Under the pieces are notes generated by a model, which saw only the letters and a program-made list of their open reading frames with translations, searched no databases and was not told where the DNA came from. The position numbers and the translations under genes were made by a program. This document shows, piece after piece, positions 33,043 to 43,150 of a stretch of DNA of 64,000 nt. How positions within the stretch are numbered: the first letter of the stretch is position 1; every line of letters starts with the position of its first letter. The stretch is taken from NCBI GenBank assembly GCA_012845835.1, contig JABAKD010000023.1:22569108-22633107 (forward strand), read 5' to 3'. The DNA is from Undaria pinnatifida. Taxonomy: Eukaryota; Sar; Phaeophyceae; Laminariales; Alariaceae.

Positions 33043-34157
33043 CGCTAACCCCGATGACGGGACTGCCCCGTACTCGTAGCCGTACATACATGAAGTGTTT
33101 TGTACGTATGTAAAAGAAATCACAGCACACAGCGTCACTGCATAGACCATTATTACTTGTACAACTCCCGCTTATACCCCGATGACGGGACTGCCCTGTC
33201 CACGTAGTCGTGCATACGTAAAGTGTATTTATTTCGTTGTTACGTATGAAAAAGAAATCACAGCACACGCACAGTGTCACGGCATAGTCTAGACCATTAC
33301 TTGTACAACCCACGCTTACCCCGATGACGGCACTGCCCCGTACTCGTACTCGTACATACACGAAGTGTGTTTGGTTGTACGTGTGAAAAAGAAATCACAG
33401 CACACAGCGTCACTGCATAGACCATTAGACTACTTTATAGCTCCCGCTTATACCCCGATGACGGGACTGCCCCGTCCACGTAGTCGTCCATACAAAAGTG
33501 TGTTTGGTTGTACGTATGAAAAATAAATAACGTCACACAGCGTCACTCATGGACCTAGTCGTACATACATAAAGTAAGTGTTTTTGGTTGTACGTATGAA
33601 AAAAAACACAGCACACAGCGTCACTGCGTAGTTTAGACCATTACTTGTACAACCCCCGCTTAGGGCCGTTCTTATCGGAGAGCTTTTTTTGTCCTATTTT
33701 TCCTCTTTTTCCAAAATTTCCTAATTTTCCATCTATTTTTGTCTTAAAATACGGAGGCGTTCTGTCATAAATTAGGAAATTCTTCAGCCCTAAAAAATAA
33801 ATATGAAATGGGGTGGACGTAGTCGTCCATACAAAAAGTGTGTTTGGTTGTACGTATGAAAAATAAATTACGTCACACAGCGTCACTCATTCATGGACCT
33901 AGTCGTACATACATAAAGTAAGTGTTTTTGGTTGTACGTATGAAAAGAAATCACAGCACACAGCGTCACTGCGTAGCTTAGACCATTACTTGTAAACCCC
34001 CCGCTTAGGGCCGTTCATATCGGAGAGCTTTTTTTGTCCTATTTTTCCCATTTTTCCTAATTTTGCTAATTTTCCATTTTCGTCTTAAAATACGGAGGCG
34101 TTCTGTCATAAATTAGGAAATTCTTCAGCCCTAAAAAATAAATATGAAATGGGGTGG
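33043..34157 (-). repeat. expanded exon-2-donor minisatellite plus a duplicated ~150-bp module
   Basis: Units of ~125-145 bp with CCCCGATGACGGGACTGCCC recur near 33050, 33180, 33320 and 33457, with CACAGCACACAGCGTCACTG and GACCATTACTTGTACAA. Past 33540 the unit is shortened and combined with a T-rich module (AGGGCCGTTC(T/A)TATCGGAGAG ... CATAAATTAGGAAATTCTTC ... GAAATGGGGTGG) at about 33662-33816 and 34008-34157. The minus strand of this module reads LGLKNFLIYDRTPPYFKTK in both copies. Confidence 0.75.
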
Positions 34158-34434
34158 TTGTAGATAGAGTAAATCGAGAGTGTGTAACGCCTTCCAGGTC
34201 CGATACAAATAATGCCTGCGACGTAATTGGAAACCTTTTTTCCATCACTATGAAAGTATGCCCACCACGAATTTCTGGGAAAATTCTCCGCGGAAATTTC
34301 CGGCAACATTCTCGCATAACTGCTGCGACAGCAGAAATCAATGCGCCTTCTTCGTAGATCGGGATGTTGTGTCCTAAAAACTGGGAGACAGACGGCATTA
34401 TTCGTCTTGTGTGTGGGCCATCCTCGAGATGCAT
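34066..34434 (-). CDS. hypothetical ORF sharing its tail with a repeat module
   Basis: An ATG frame reading through VSQFLGHNIPIYEEGALIS and MRECCRKFPRRIF. It ends in the module-encoded LGLKNFLIYDRTPPYFKTK. The middle looks protein-like, but a second overlapping minus frame is also open over 250 codons, so coding status is uncertain. No family recognised. Confidence 0.2.
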   Translation of the reverse strand: MHLEDGPHTRRIMPSVSQFLGHNIPIYEEGALISAVAAVMRECCRKFPRRIFPEIRGGHTFIVMEKRFPITSQALFVSDLEGVTHSRFTLSTTTPFHIYFLGLKNFLIYDRTPPYFKTKMEN

Positions 34435-35098
34435 TGGAGTAGTGCCACCATGTGCGCACGCACGTGCGCACCCCCTCACAGAACTTCACCCGTGCTGCTG
34501 TTCGGCAGCCTTTCACACGTGGTTGCCATCTGCCGCTAGGACGCGGCTGCGCACGATTGTAACGGAAAACGCGAGACACATACATGATGAGTAAAACAAG
34601 GAAGGGCGGGCGTGTGGCGACACACACAACCGAAGACAATAGCACGGATGTGTATTGCGACAAACGCGAAGAAGACACAGCAGCAGCTAGGTGTATGTAG
34701 TAGTAGTAGCCCACCACAGCACAGCCCAGAGAGGGCCCTTCCGGCCTAGCTATGGTGGCGCAGCCGCATCTACCTCGTGTCCGTGCCCTACAGGGCTGGG
34801 TGGTGATTGATGTAGAGCGTTTGGAGGGGGAGGTGATATTATCGTCGTGTGGGGCGGGTGGGGTGTGTGAAGCAATCAATGAAAACTGGCTTGCTGCTTG
34901 CGGGATTAAGGATCAACTTCAACCAAAGAGCCCCCGCGCAGGATTTGTAACCCGCTGTGTTGCGGTTTGGGATCGTTCGGGGTTGGAAAAGTTAACAATC
35001 ACAAATTAGGAAATCCTGTCGTCGATTTCCATATTTCGAAGGCAGTGCTCCGACAAGCGCCGTGGCTCAACGCCGGGACCATCAGGTAGCTTCAAACG
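34435..35098. other. no gene recognised
   Basis: Intervening sequence before the Harbinger-like fragment. The long minus-strand open frame over 34106-34879 has no family signature. Confidence 0.35.
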
Positions 35099-35512
35099 TT
35101 GACCAGGGTGGTCCAACATTATGGCCGATGGAAGGAAGCAGCCTGGGCCTCCGGAGGACTCATCCTCGAGTCGGACGAAGCAACGATTCAGCCTTCCCAA
35201 TTATCCAGACACGAGGCGCAGAAACAGAAGACTATCGCTGGTGTCCTCGTCGCGTTCGGCATGTTCCTGACAGCAGGAGCTACACTCTATGCTCCCAAGA
35301 CACGGGCGCCTATCTACAAGCCGCACCGTATGGCATGGCCAGAGTTCAGAGAAGATCTACGTCGGCGCAAGGCTTTCCGCAGGACTGTTCGAATGTCCGA
35401 GGTGAGCTTCGTGAAGCTTGCTGACCTGCTTCGTCCAGCTATCCAAAAGAACAAGCGCTTTGGAAATGAGTATCACGTTATGTACCCTGGTGCCTGCTAT
35501 ACGAGAACGTAG
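35099..35512 (+). pseudogene. PIF/Harbinger-like transposase, N-terminal fragment
   Basis: The frame contains KPHRMAWPEFREDLRRRK then AFRRTVRMSEVSFVKLADLL and RPAIQKNKRFG. The pattern FR-x2-(F/V)RMS-x3-(T/S)F-x2-L-x2-LL-RP is typical of the region before the first catalytic Asp in HARBI1/PIF transposases. No DDE region follows; the frame ends at 35512 and repeats start. An ATG in another frame at 35122 (MADGRKQPGPPED) may be the original start, needing a frameshift or splice to join. The fragment could mark the source of the TTA-flanked elements at 20.0 and 37.7 kb. Confidence 0.55.
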
Positions 35513-35514
35513 TA

Positions 35515-36025
35515 TGTCTTCGCATCCCAAGGCTGTACCCTCTGCAGCCCAGCTTCGTTGTAAGGCTCAGCACTCGCTTGGAGCATCTCCCATCTACCAT
35601 ACCCTCTGTATATGATAGTTTGTATACCTGGTACGTTGCACGTCAACTCGTGCTGCTGCAAGGCGGTATGTACTCATGAACTAAAAACCACCTGTACATA
35701 CGAAAGTAATAAAACATCAGCTGTGAGATAAATTTTCCACAAAATCCCGGCCATAGGACACATGTTACGACTACGAGTACGTATTACCTACGAGTACGTG
35801 ATATCGGCACCAGGTACCTGGTATACGAGTACGTGGTTTGTCTTCGCATCCCAAGGCTGTACCCTCTGCAGCCCAGATGCGTTGTAAGGCTCAGCTCTCG
35901 CTTGGAGCATTTCCCATCTACCATCCCATCTGCATATGACAGTTTGTATGCCCGGGACGTTGCACGGCAACTCGTGCTGCTGCAAGCGGTGTGTACTCAT
36001 GAACAAAAAACCACCTGTACATAGT
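35515..36025 (+). repeat. two ~185-bp direct repeats
   Basis: GTCTTCGCATCCCAAGGCTG, CTGTACCCTCTGCAGCCCAG, TGTAAGGCTCAGC, TCGCTTGGAGCAT and CTCGTGCTGCTGCAAG occur in order at about 35515-35697 and 35840-36022. The spacer has an ACCAGGTACCTGGT perfect palindrome (35809-35822) and repeated TACGAGTACGT. Its right copy adjoins the minus-strand ORF at 36072. Confidence 0.85.
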
Positions 36026-36071
36026 CGGGTGTATGCGTAGATCAAATTATGGTTTGGTCTTGCGAAACAGG

Positions 36072-36443
36072 CTATTCACCATGTCCATAACCGAATCGGA
36101 TATGAAAACTCTTGCGAAGACCCACAACACAATTTTCGTTTTTTATGAAGACAAAAAATTCCACGAATTTTCCCCAACACCTCTTAGCCCGTCCTTCGCG
36201 ACGTACACCCGAACTCAGTCGGGCGCGCCGACGCAGCCCTTCAAATGGAACGGGGGCCTGTATTCCAGCTTGCTGGTCCAGACGTGCATCGACGTTGTGA
36301 AGACCTGCCTCCACGAAAGCACGTAGAGCGCCGAGCTCCATCTGGCCCTGCGCCCCTCCTTCCGGCCCGGGGCCATCATCCTTGTGCTCGGCCCCAGAGC
36401 CGGGCTCGGCGACGCCGCCAGGCCCCTCGTCCTGCCCACCCAT
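36072..36443 (-). CDS. acidic Gly-rich ORF, member 2 of a two-member dispersed family
   Basis: ATG at 36443, 123 codons. Starts MGGQDEGPGGVAEPGSGAEH and continues with EGGAQGQMELGALRAFVEA, a possible amphipathic helix. The N-terminus and the ~240-base leader upstream resemble the + strand unit at 7400-7700 (see 7642). A coding unit with a conserved 5' leader at two distant sites suggests a mobile or duplicated gene. Function unknown. Confidence 0.35.
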   Translation of the reverse strand: MGGQDEGPGGVAEPGSGAEHKDDGPGPEGGAQGQMELGALRAFVEAGLHNVDARLDQQAGIQAPVPFEGLRRRARLSSGVRREGRAKRCWGKFVEFFVFIKNENCVVGLRKSFHIRFGYGHGE

Positions 36444-36700
36444 CGCGTCGGTAGATCACCCGGCTTGCGGCTCCGTTTGAGAATTGTTTTTTTTTTTAAT
36501 CCCCTGTAAAACAAACTGTTTTTGAAAAAAACCACGGGAGAAAAAAAAAAACTTGCCCTCCGGCTCTCCGCGAAGCTGAAGAAAAATCACTGATTAGCCA
36601 GTCACTATTCTTACGTAGCGTCCACCGTCTGTTCTCCCCACTGCACACTGTCTTCGAATCGTGCAAGTCGGCGGTCCTACGCGTACCACTTCTTCTGCTC
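36444..36700 (-). repeat. leader homologous to 7400-7641
   Basis: Read on the minus strand it shares with 7400-7641 the phrases GACAG(C/T)GTGCAGTGG, TACG(C/T)AAGAATAGTGACTGG, CTTCGCGGAG and GGAGGGCAA, a T-run, and GATCTAC(T/C)GACRCG just before the ATG. These two copies are inverted relative to each other. Confidence 0.7.
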
Positions 36701-36858
36701 TACGTATTGTATACCACGGCAGAAAACCCGAATGCTCGCAGTTGGGTGATCGAAACAGTTGGCTCGTCGCGGAAGAACGTCTTCCAACTTAACAAGAACT
36801 CCTCAATTCTCTCTTTTACAACAAAATCCAGATTGATACTTCGTCCCAATCTTCCACA

Positions 36859-37654
36859 TTAACGAGGAACTTGCCAAATCGAATTTCGATTTTTATTTTT
36901 ATTTTCATGAAAAATACACGAAAAATTCAACTTTGGTTCTTATCAAGGAACGGCGCAGTGCGTTCTAGGAAATAAAAAAATTCAAAAAACGCAAAAGGGT
37001 GAACGAACACCCGTGGGCAACAACCGAGGCGAGCGATGGCTCGCGTCCTCCCCGGAGCGCCGCGGCTACCGGCAGATTGTTTTGGCCGGCAGCGGCTTGG
37101 AGGCTATGGCTCTAGGTGTCTCTTGGATGGGCTGGCACCACCCCGCCGCCCGACACGGGCAGCAGCGACGGGGATATAGCGGTCGAACTTCTGAGCGAAG
37201 TCATCATGTGGTAGTTGGTCGTGTAACTTTCGAGGTGCAGGGCGACGAAAAACTGGGTTTACGGCGGTCTCGGTTGTTTTCGAAGCGTCGCAGGCGGTCT
37301 ACGCTAGGCTAAGGACCTTCGGAGGCCGCGCTGCGGCTGCTCCGGTGGTCCTATCTCTCGCAATGTTGGCCTCTCGCCTCTCAATCAGCCGGCGACATGG
37401 CACCAATTCGCGTGGCCGGCTTCGGTTACACAGGACAAGCCATGTCTAGGTGGACAAACTCCCTAAATTCAATTTTTATTTTGGACAAAATTCGACCGAG
37501 AAAGTCTTTTTTTACTTCTTTGTTGAATTTGATTTTTCGTAATAATTTTGAGAATGCCTGCTTGCTTGGTGATTCATTTCTTGACCAATCAGATGCAAAT
37601 AAAATTAAATTCTATGAAAAAAATCGAAACTCGATTTTGCAAGTTCCTCGTTAA
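36859..37654. mobile_element. ~0.8 kb inverted-repeat element
   Basis: The ends are inverted: TTAACGAGGAACTTGCCAAA with TCGAATTTCGATTTTT on the left, and on the right the complement TTAACGAGGAACTTGCAAAA with TCGAGTTTCGATTTTT. The centre is GC-rich (about 37020-37400) with an open frame lacking an ATG and any known domain. The superfamily is not determined. The right end adjoins copy 2 of the TTA-flanked element. Confidence 0.6.
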
Positions 37655-37661
37655 TCTGGGC

Positions 37662-38353
37662 CCTTATGGCGAATACTTTCATCGATTATTTCTCTCTTTA
37701 ACCGGGATCTTCGACGCCGAAAATAAAAACCATCCACTATGGGATCAGAAATCATCGTTATTTCTGGGTTCAGAAATAATCGAGGCCAGAAATCAGCGGA
37801 TCTGGTGATTTCTGAGCCCAGAAATAACAGTTTTTCCAACCTCTCAGAACTGGGATTATTTGACTTTTGGATACCACCTCGTACCAAGTATCACATCTCA
37901 CCACTGCTAATACTGTACCTGGTATGATACTTGTCTGCTGTACACGTCACGCATCACCCACAACAAAGAATCACAAACACACCTACGACAGCATACTGCG
38001 CTTGTAGTGTGCGAGACAGAGCTTCATCCTCACACAAACGCGACAGCAGCACCACCACCACCATCGAAACCACCACAGGCACACCACACCAGCACCACAG
38101 CAGCAGCGCAGCAGAAGAGACCGCAGCAGAGGCGGTGGTGACCTAACGTCGCCGGCGACAGTGTACGTGCCAGATTTCAAAAATAAAGGCAAACGGCAAA
38201 ACAAGACCTACCAATTGAGAATAAAACCACTTTCCAAAAATCAGAAGCAATAATGGACGCCCCTTATTTCTGATGCAGTTATTTCTGGAGCCTCAAAACT
38301 ACAAAAATAATCGCCAGAAATAATTGCTAAAAAATTTTCCATAATAGTAGGTC
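37662..38353 (+). mobile_element. ~0.7 kb TTA-type TIR element, copy 2
   Basis: About 95% like 20019-20719 by eye over its length. The right end keeps CCATAATAGTAGGTC. The left end is changed: only TTATGGCGAATA remains, abutting the neighbouring inverted-repeat element, so the left TIR tip is lost. Non-coding. Confidence 0.75.
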
Positions 38354-38374
38354 TAAAAAAACTACAAAAAAGAA

Positions 38375-39676
38375 GAGCAATGGCCGAAATCGGGTACACC
38401 CGATCGACCGATAGCCGTTATCGGGTACCTCTTGAACACACAGTCCCACAACGACTCAGGACGACATCTCATTGGTCGAAACCACACCGCATCCGAACGC
38501 AGCCGCATGTCCATCGGGTGCACCCGATTATGGCTGAACAAGTCCTCGAAATGTACCCGACTCGCATACAAGCCACCCGACTATGGCCGGACTACTCGAC
38601 CACCAGCCAACACGCACACACGCACGCGCACTGGGCGCCACGTCACGAGTCGGGGCATTGTTTGTACTTTCGTCTCGGAGCTCTTTTTCCGGAGCTCTTT
38701 TTTCGTGGCTCATGAGACCCCGCTCCGCTCACGCAGGCGCGCCCAACCACAGCCACAGCAGTAGTGATGTGCGACACCGGCCACCAGCGACAGCCGAGTA
38801 CTACACAAAATTGGCAACACAACGCAACATGTGCACGAATATACATGAATGAGACTCCACACATAACATGAAGCACTGCTGTGTATAGGACTGCTGGATT
38901 TTGGGTATTGCAAAACGAATTCCCATGTAAGAGAGAGACTACCTGGGCACGGACACGGCTCGAGAAGGGTAAGGATTCAGATGCTCCTTTCAAAATGGCA
39001 CAGGGAGATATGTTCGTGGTGTGGCGGGCCCGAGAAATGTATTGCCGCCACCTGTCACATCACACCCCGAGAAATGATTTGATCAAATAAACGATTTGAG
39101 TCCGATGATTTCCTAGGTCTCGCTAACAGATGCCCTGCAGGGACGCCGTTTTCAGGAAAAGTTATGTGGGTCGTGATTGTACCTGTGATCCATGTCTAAA
39201 CCGTCTGCATAGATGCGCTTCTGCGCCTTGTGTGTAGGGGTGCCACCGGTAACTGCGACTTCATGGTTAACCGTCTGCATAGATGCGCTTCTGCGCCTTG
39301 TATGTAGGGTTGCCACCGGTAACTGCGACTTCATGGTCCGCAAAAAAGAGCTCCGGAAAAAGAGCTCCGAGACGAAAGAACAATGCCCCGACTCGTGACG
39401 TGGCGCGAGTTTGCGCCCAGTGCGCGTGCGTGTGTGCGTGTGGGCTGGTGGTCGAGTAGTCCGGCCATAGTCGGGTGGCTCGTATGCGAGTCGGGTACAT
39501 TTCGAGGACTTGTTCAGCCATAATCAGGTGCACCCGATGGACATGCGGCTGCATTCGGATGCGATGTGGTTTCGACCAATGAGATGTCGTCCTGAGTCGT
39601 TTTGAGACTGTGTGTTCAAGGGGTACCCGATAACGGCTATCGGCCGATCGGGTGTACCCGATTTCGGCCGTTGCTC
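38375..39676. mobile_element. Mutator-like long-TIR element T1 with 9-bp target duplication
   Basis: Ends are long inverted repeats (over 200 bp) starting GAGCAATGGCCGAAATCGGG and CC(A/C)AC..; AAAAAAGAA occurs directly on both sides (38366-38374 and 39677-39685). Long TIRs plus a 9-bp duplication fit Mutator-like elements. The TIRs are built from smaller palindromes such as ATCGGGTGCACCCGAT and contain a CACACGCACGCGCA tract. There is no transposase. A 72-bp tandem pair with TAACTGCGACTTCATGGT lies at about 39195-39338. Confidence 0.75.
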
Positions 39677-39696
39677 AAAAAAGAAGTTGCTGAAAA

Positions 39697-39901
39697 TGTG
39701 GATACCAGTCCCTATTCCCTAGATTGTACCGCCTCCTTATCACTATTATCCTTCAAGATCATCCTGGCTCCTCGAGGCAGACTCTGAGGTGTTTCCTCAT
39801 CGTTGACCCTCGAGCGTGCGGTTACGCACATAACCCACCTCGGTGTGTCTCCACACCTTCATCAGAGAAAAAAAAACCTGCGAAGGGACTACCGTCCCAC
39901 A
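39697..39901 (+). repeat. 5' LTR of Gypsy-A copy 1
   Basis: Begins TGTGGATACCAGTCCC and ends CCACA, with inverted ends TGTGG/CCACA. It matches 60103-60308 nearly throughout. It starts 11 bases after the right target duplication of T1. Confidence 0.65.
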
Positions 39902-41971
39902 ATTGGCGTCGAGGCAGTGAAGCTCGATCGGTGCTAGTAACCCGACCGAAAAGAGCGGGTAAGCTTCATCTGAAAAAGACCCGCACGTTTGTCCCGCTTG
40001 CCATATGGCAGATGGGACAGACCCCCCTGGTCCTGGGGATGTTCATACGGACCTAGACACCCTTCCCCCACGTCTGGAGGGAAGGGGCCTTCCCTCACGT
40101 CCTGAGGAAAGCAATTTGAATCAAGACCAGGAAGAGGAGGAAGAGGTAGAAGAAGAAACCTACTTCAGCCCCCGCGAGCCGTCACCTAGCCAAGATTCTT
40201 CCGAAGAAGAGCAGAGGCGACACCGTTATGGTCGCCACCGTAGTCGTCGTGGGCGTCACCGCCGCCGGTCGTTCTCCCCCGTAGGGAAAGGAGCAGCTGG
40301 TGAAGTCTCCTTTCCTCATCACATGGTCAGTAGTTCCCCACAACAGCAGTCGCTCGTTAGCGAAAGTAACATTGCCAAGTTGAACGAACTGCTTAATAGG
40401 TCGTTGATTGAAGGTCTTACAAGCAATATTGCTGACCTGTTGTCTACGTTGACGGGTAGAGTACAACTAGCTCCATCCGAATCAAGCAGCCTAAAAATAG
40501 GCAGTTCAGTCCCGTCTGTGTCATCTGTTAACACGAGGATGACAATGTCCGACTCCGGTCCTATCTCCAAGTTTTCAGAAAACGAAAACGACAAGAATAG
40601 CATCCTTGGTGTTATGTCGCAGTACAAAGCATTCGTTACCGCGTCGTTAAAGTCACGTCCCGGCGTCACCGAGGACATGATTGATGACCTCCTCATAGCA
40701 TACTTCATCTTCGTGTTGAAGGACGAGGCTATCCAGTTTTATACCCAGCTGGTAGGAGGTCAGGTTCCGTGGAGACGTAGTGCTGATGTAGATCGGCAAC
40801 TGTCAGATGCCGGAAGCAGCGCAAAACCGACCTCGTGGTCGGAAATGAAAACTGCTTTTGAGACGTCGTACTTGTCAGCAGACGCTCTGGCACGCTCAGT
40901 AGAGCAGACAGTCACCCTGACTCAGGGTCCAAATGAGTCAGTCACGTCATATGTAAACCGTCTCCGAGATAGTTTTAACAATTAAAAACCGTCAAGTTCA
41001 AAAACATTTACAGCCTGTAGAAGCTTTGCAGATCGGAATTTTGAGCGTGGGTTACGCCCAGAATTTTCGGAACTACAACGCATTGGCCACTACTGTAAGT
41101 CCATGCAGCAGGCAGTCGATAGGGCCCAGCGTAGTGCTGCTCCCTAGCAGCAGTCGATGTCACAATCAGTGCCATGTCGTGGTCGACTGTTGCGCGCGGT
41201 CGTTCTAGAGCTCAGGTGCGAGCAGTACGCGGCCCCGAGAGTCGTCTTGAACGTAGACGCTCACACAGTGGTTCTCGTAAGAACCACGGTTCAGCGGCAG
41301 CAGCAGCATCTCACTTGTCCAGTTCGAAGATGCCTGCAGCTAAGTCGTCTACGTCTAGGTTGAAAATCACGCGTGATCACTCACCCTGTTCAGTATCAGG
41401 GTGTACGGCTAGAGATAAGTTCAGTCACGCCAGTAATGATTGTTTTAACCACCCCCTGTTTGGGGAGGCTAACCTAGCCCGGTATCGAGAGAGGAGAGCT
41501 CGCCGTCAGAAGTCCACCTGACGGTGCCCAGTTGTGGAAGTCGTTTCCGCAGTTGGGAGTTCGTTTAGGGTTTCCCCCAAGATCAATTGTCCATCGGTTT
41601 CTGTAAGGTCGGGTAACCCGAGGGACGACAAAAGGAAGCACGTGCTTTCCGAGTCGCTCACCCTCGAAGGTATGTCCATCGGTGATGAGACAAGTAAGGA
41701 TGCTGCAGTCGTAGATCCTTCCCCTGTGAGTAAGCGTGTGCGTTTTGCAGACGGTGTACCTGGTAGGTCGTTGGTTGACATGTGTCCCGCAGACCCCCAT
41801 GTAGGCAATACGCAGGCGTATTTTTCTTGCCAGTACCTAGTGAATCAGTGTCTAGGGATGTAGGTATTAGGCAGGTGGATTGTTCGTTGCCAGTGATTGA
41901 TAAGTCTGTGTCTATGGATGTCAATGAAGACTGCCCCCGATCAGAAAGGAGCAGTACTCATAAAAAGAAAA

Positions 41972-43150
41972 GAGCAATGGCCGAAATCGGGTACCCCTTG
42001 AACACACAGTCCCACAACGATGCAGGACGACACCTCATTGGTCGAAAACACATCGCATCCAAATGTAGCCGCATGTCCATCAGGTGCACCTGATTATGGC
42101 TGAACAAGACCTCGAAATGTACCCGACTCGCATACGAGCCACCCGATTATGGCCGGACTACTCGACCCCCAGCCCACACGCACACACGCACGCGCACTGG
42201 GCGCGACCTCCCGCCACGTCACTAGGCGGGGCATCCGAATGTAGCCGCATGTCCATCGGGTGCACCCGATTATGGCTGAACAAGTCCTCGAAATGTATCC
42301 GACTCGCATACGAGCCACCCGATTATGGCCGGACACTCGACCACCAGCCCACACGCACACACGTACGCGCACTGGGCGCGAACTCGCGCCACGTCACGAG
42401 GCGGGGCGTTCTTTCGTCTCGGAGTTCTTCTTCCGGAGCTCTCTTTCGTGGACCATGAAGTCGCAGTTACCGGTAGCACCCCTACACACAAGGCACAGAA
42501 GCGCATCTATGCAGACGGTTTAGACATAGATCACAATCTACCTGGGCACGGACACGGCTCGGGAAGGGCTAAGCATTCAGATGCTCCTTTCCAAATGGCA
42601 CAGGAAGATATGTTCGTGGTGTGGCGGGCCCGAGAAATGTATTGCCGCCACCTGTCACATAACACCCCGAGGAATGATTTGATCAAATGATATGAGTCCG
42701 ATGATTTCCTAGGTCTCGCTAACAGGTGCCCTGTAGGGACGCCGTTTTCAGGAAAAGCTCTGTGGGTCGTGATGTTATGTGTGGGGTCTCATGTATTTTC
42801 GTGCACATGTTGCGTTGTGTTGCCAATTTTGTGTAGTACTCGGCTGTCGCTGGTGGCCGGTGTCGCACATCACTACTGCTGTGGCTGTGGTTGGACGCGC
42901 CGGCGTGAGCGGAGCGGGGTCTCACAAGCCACGAAAAAAGAGCTCCGGAAAAAGAGCTCCGAGACGAAAGTACAAACAATGCCTTGTTCAGCCATAATCG
43001 GGTGCACCCGATGGACATGCGGCTGCGTTCGGATGCGATGTGGTTTCGACCAATGAGATGTCGTCCTGAGTCGTTGTGGGACTGTGTGTTCAAGGGGTCA
43101 CCGATAACGGCTATCGGTCGATCGGGTGTACCCGATCTCGGCCATTGCTC
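41972..43150. mobile_element. Mutator-like long-TIR element T2, inserted in Gypsy-A copy 1
   Basis: Same ends as T1 (GAGCAATGGCCGAAATCGGG on the left, GGCCATTGCTC on the right) in an A-rich target, but a perfect 9-bp duplication is not seen. Internally it shares T1 segments partly in the opposite orientation and has a repeated TIR sub-block, so the family rearranges by fold-back exchange. Non-coding. Confidence 0.7.

Noticed and set aside
33043-33600. Possible CRISPR-like repeat/spacer array
   Set aside because: The repeats are long (125-145 bp), degenerate and back to back with no distinct spacers, and the genome is eukaryotic. It is a minisatellite.
33662-33816. Module as a TTA-flanked MITE starting GGGCCGTTC
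   Set aside because: TTA precedes the left end, but the right end is not an inverted match and is not followed by TTA.
34106-34879. 257-codon minus-strand open frame
   Set aside because: Composition-driven low-complexity stretches, no domain, overlapping a second open frame; lacks a paralogue.
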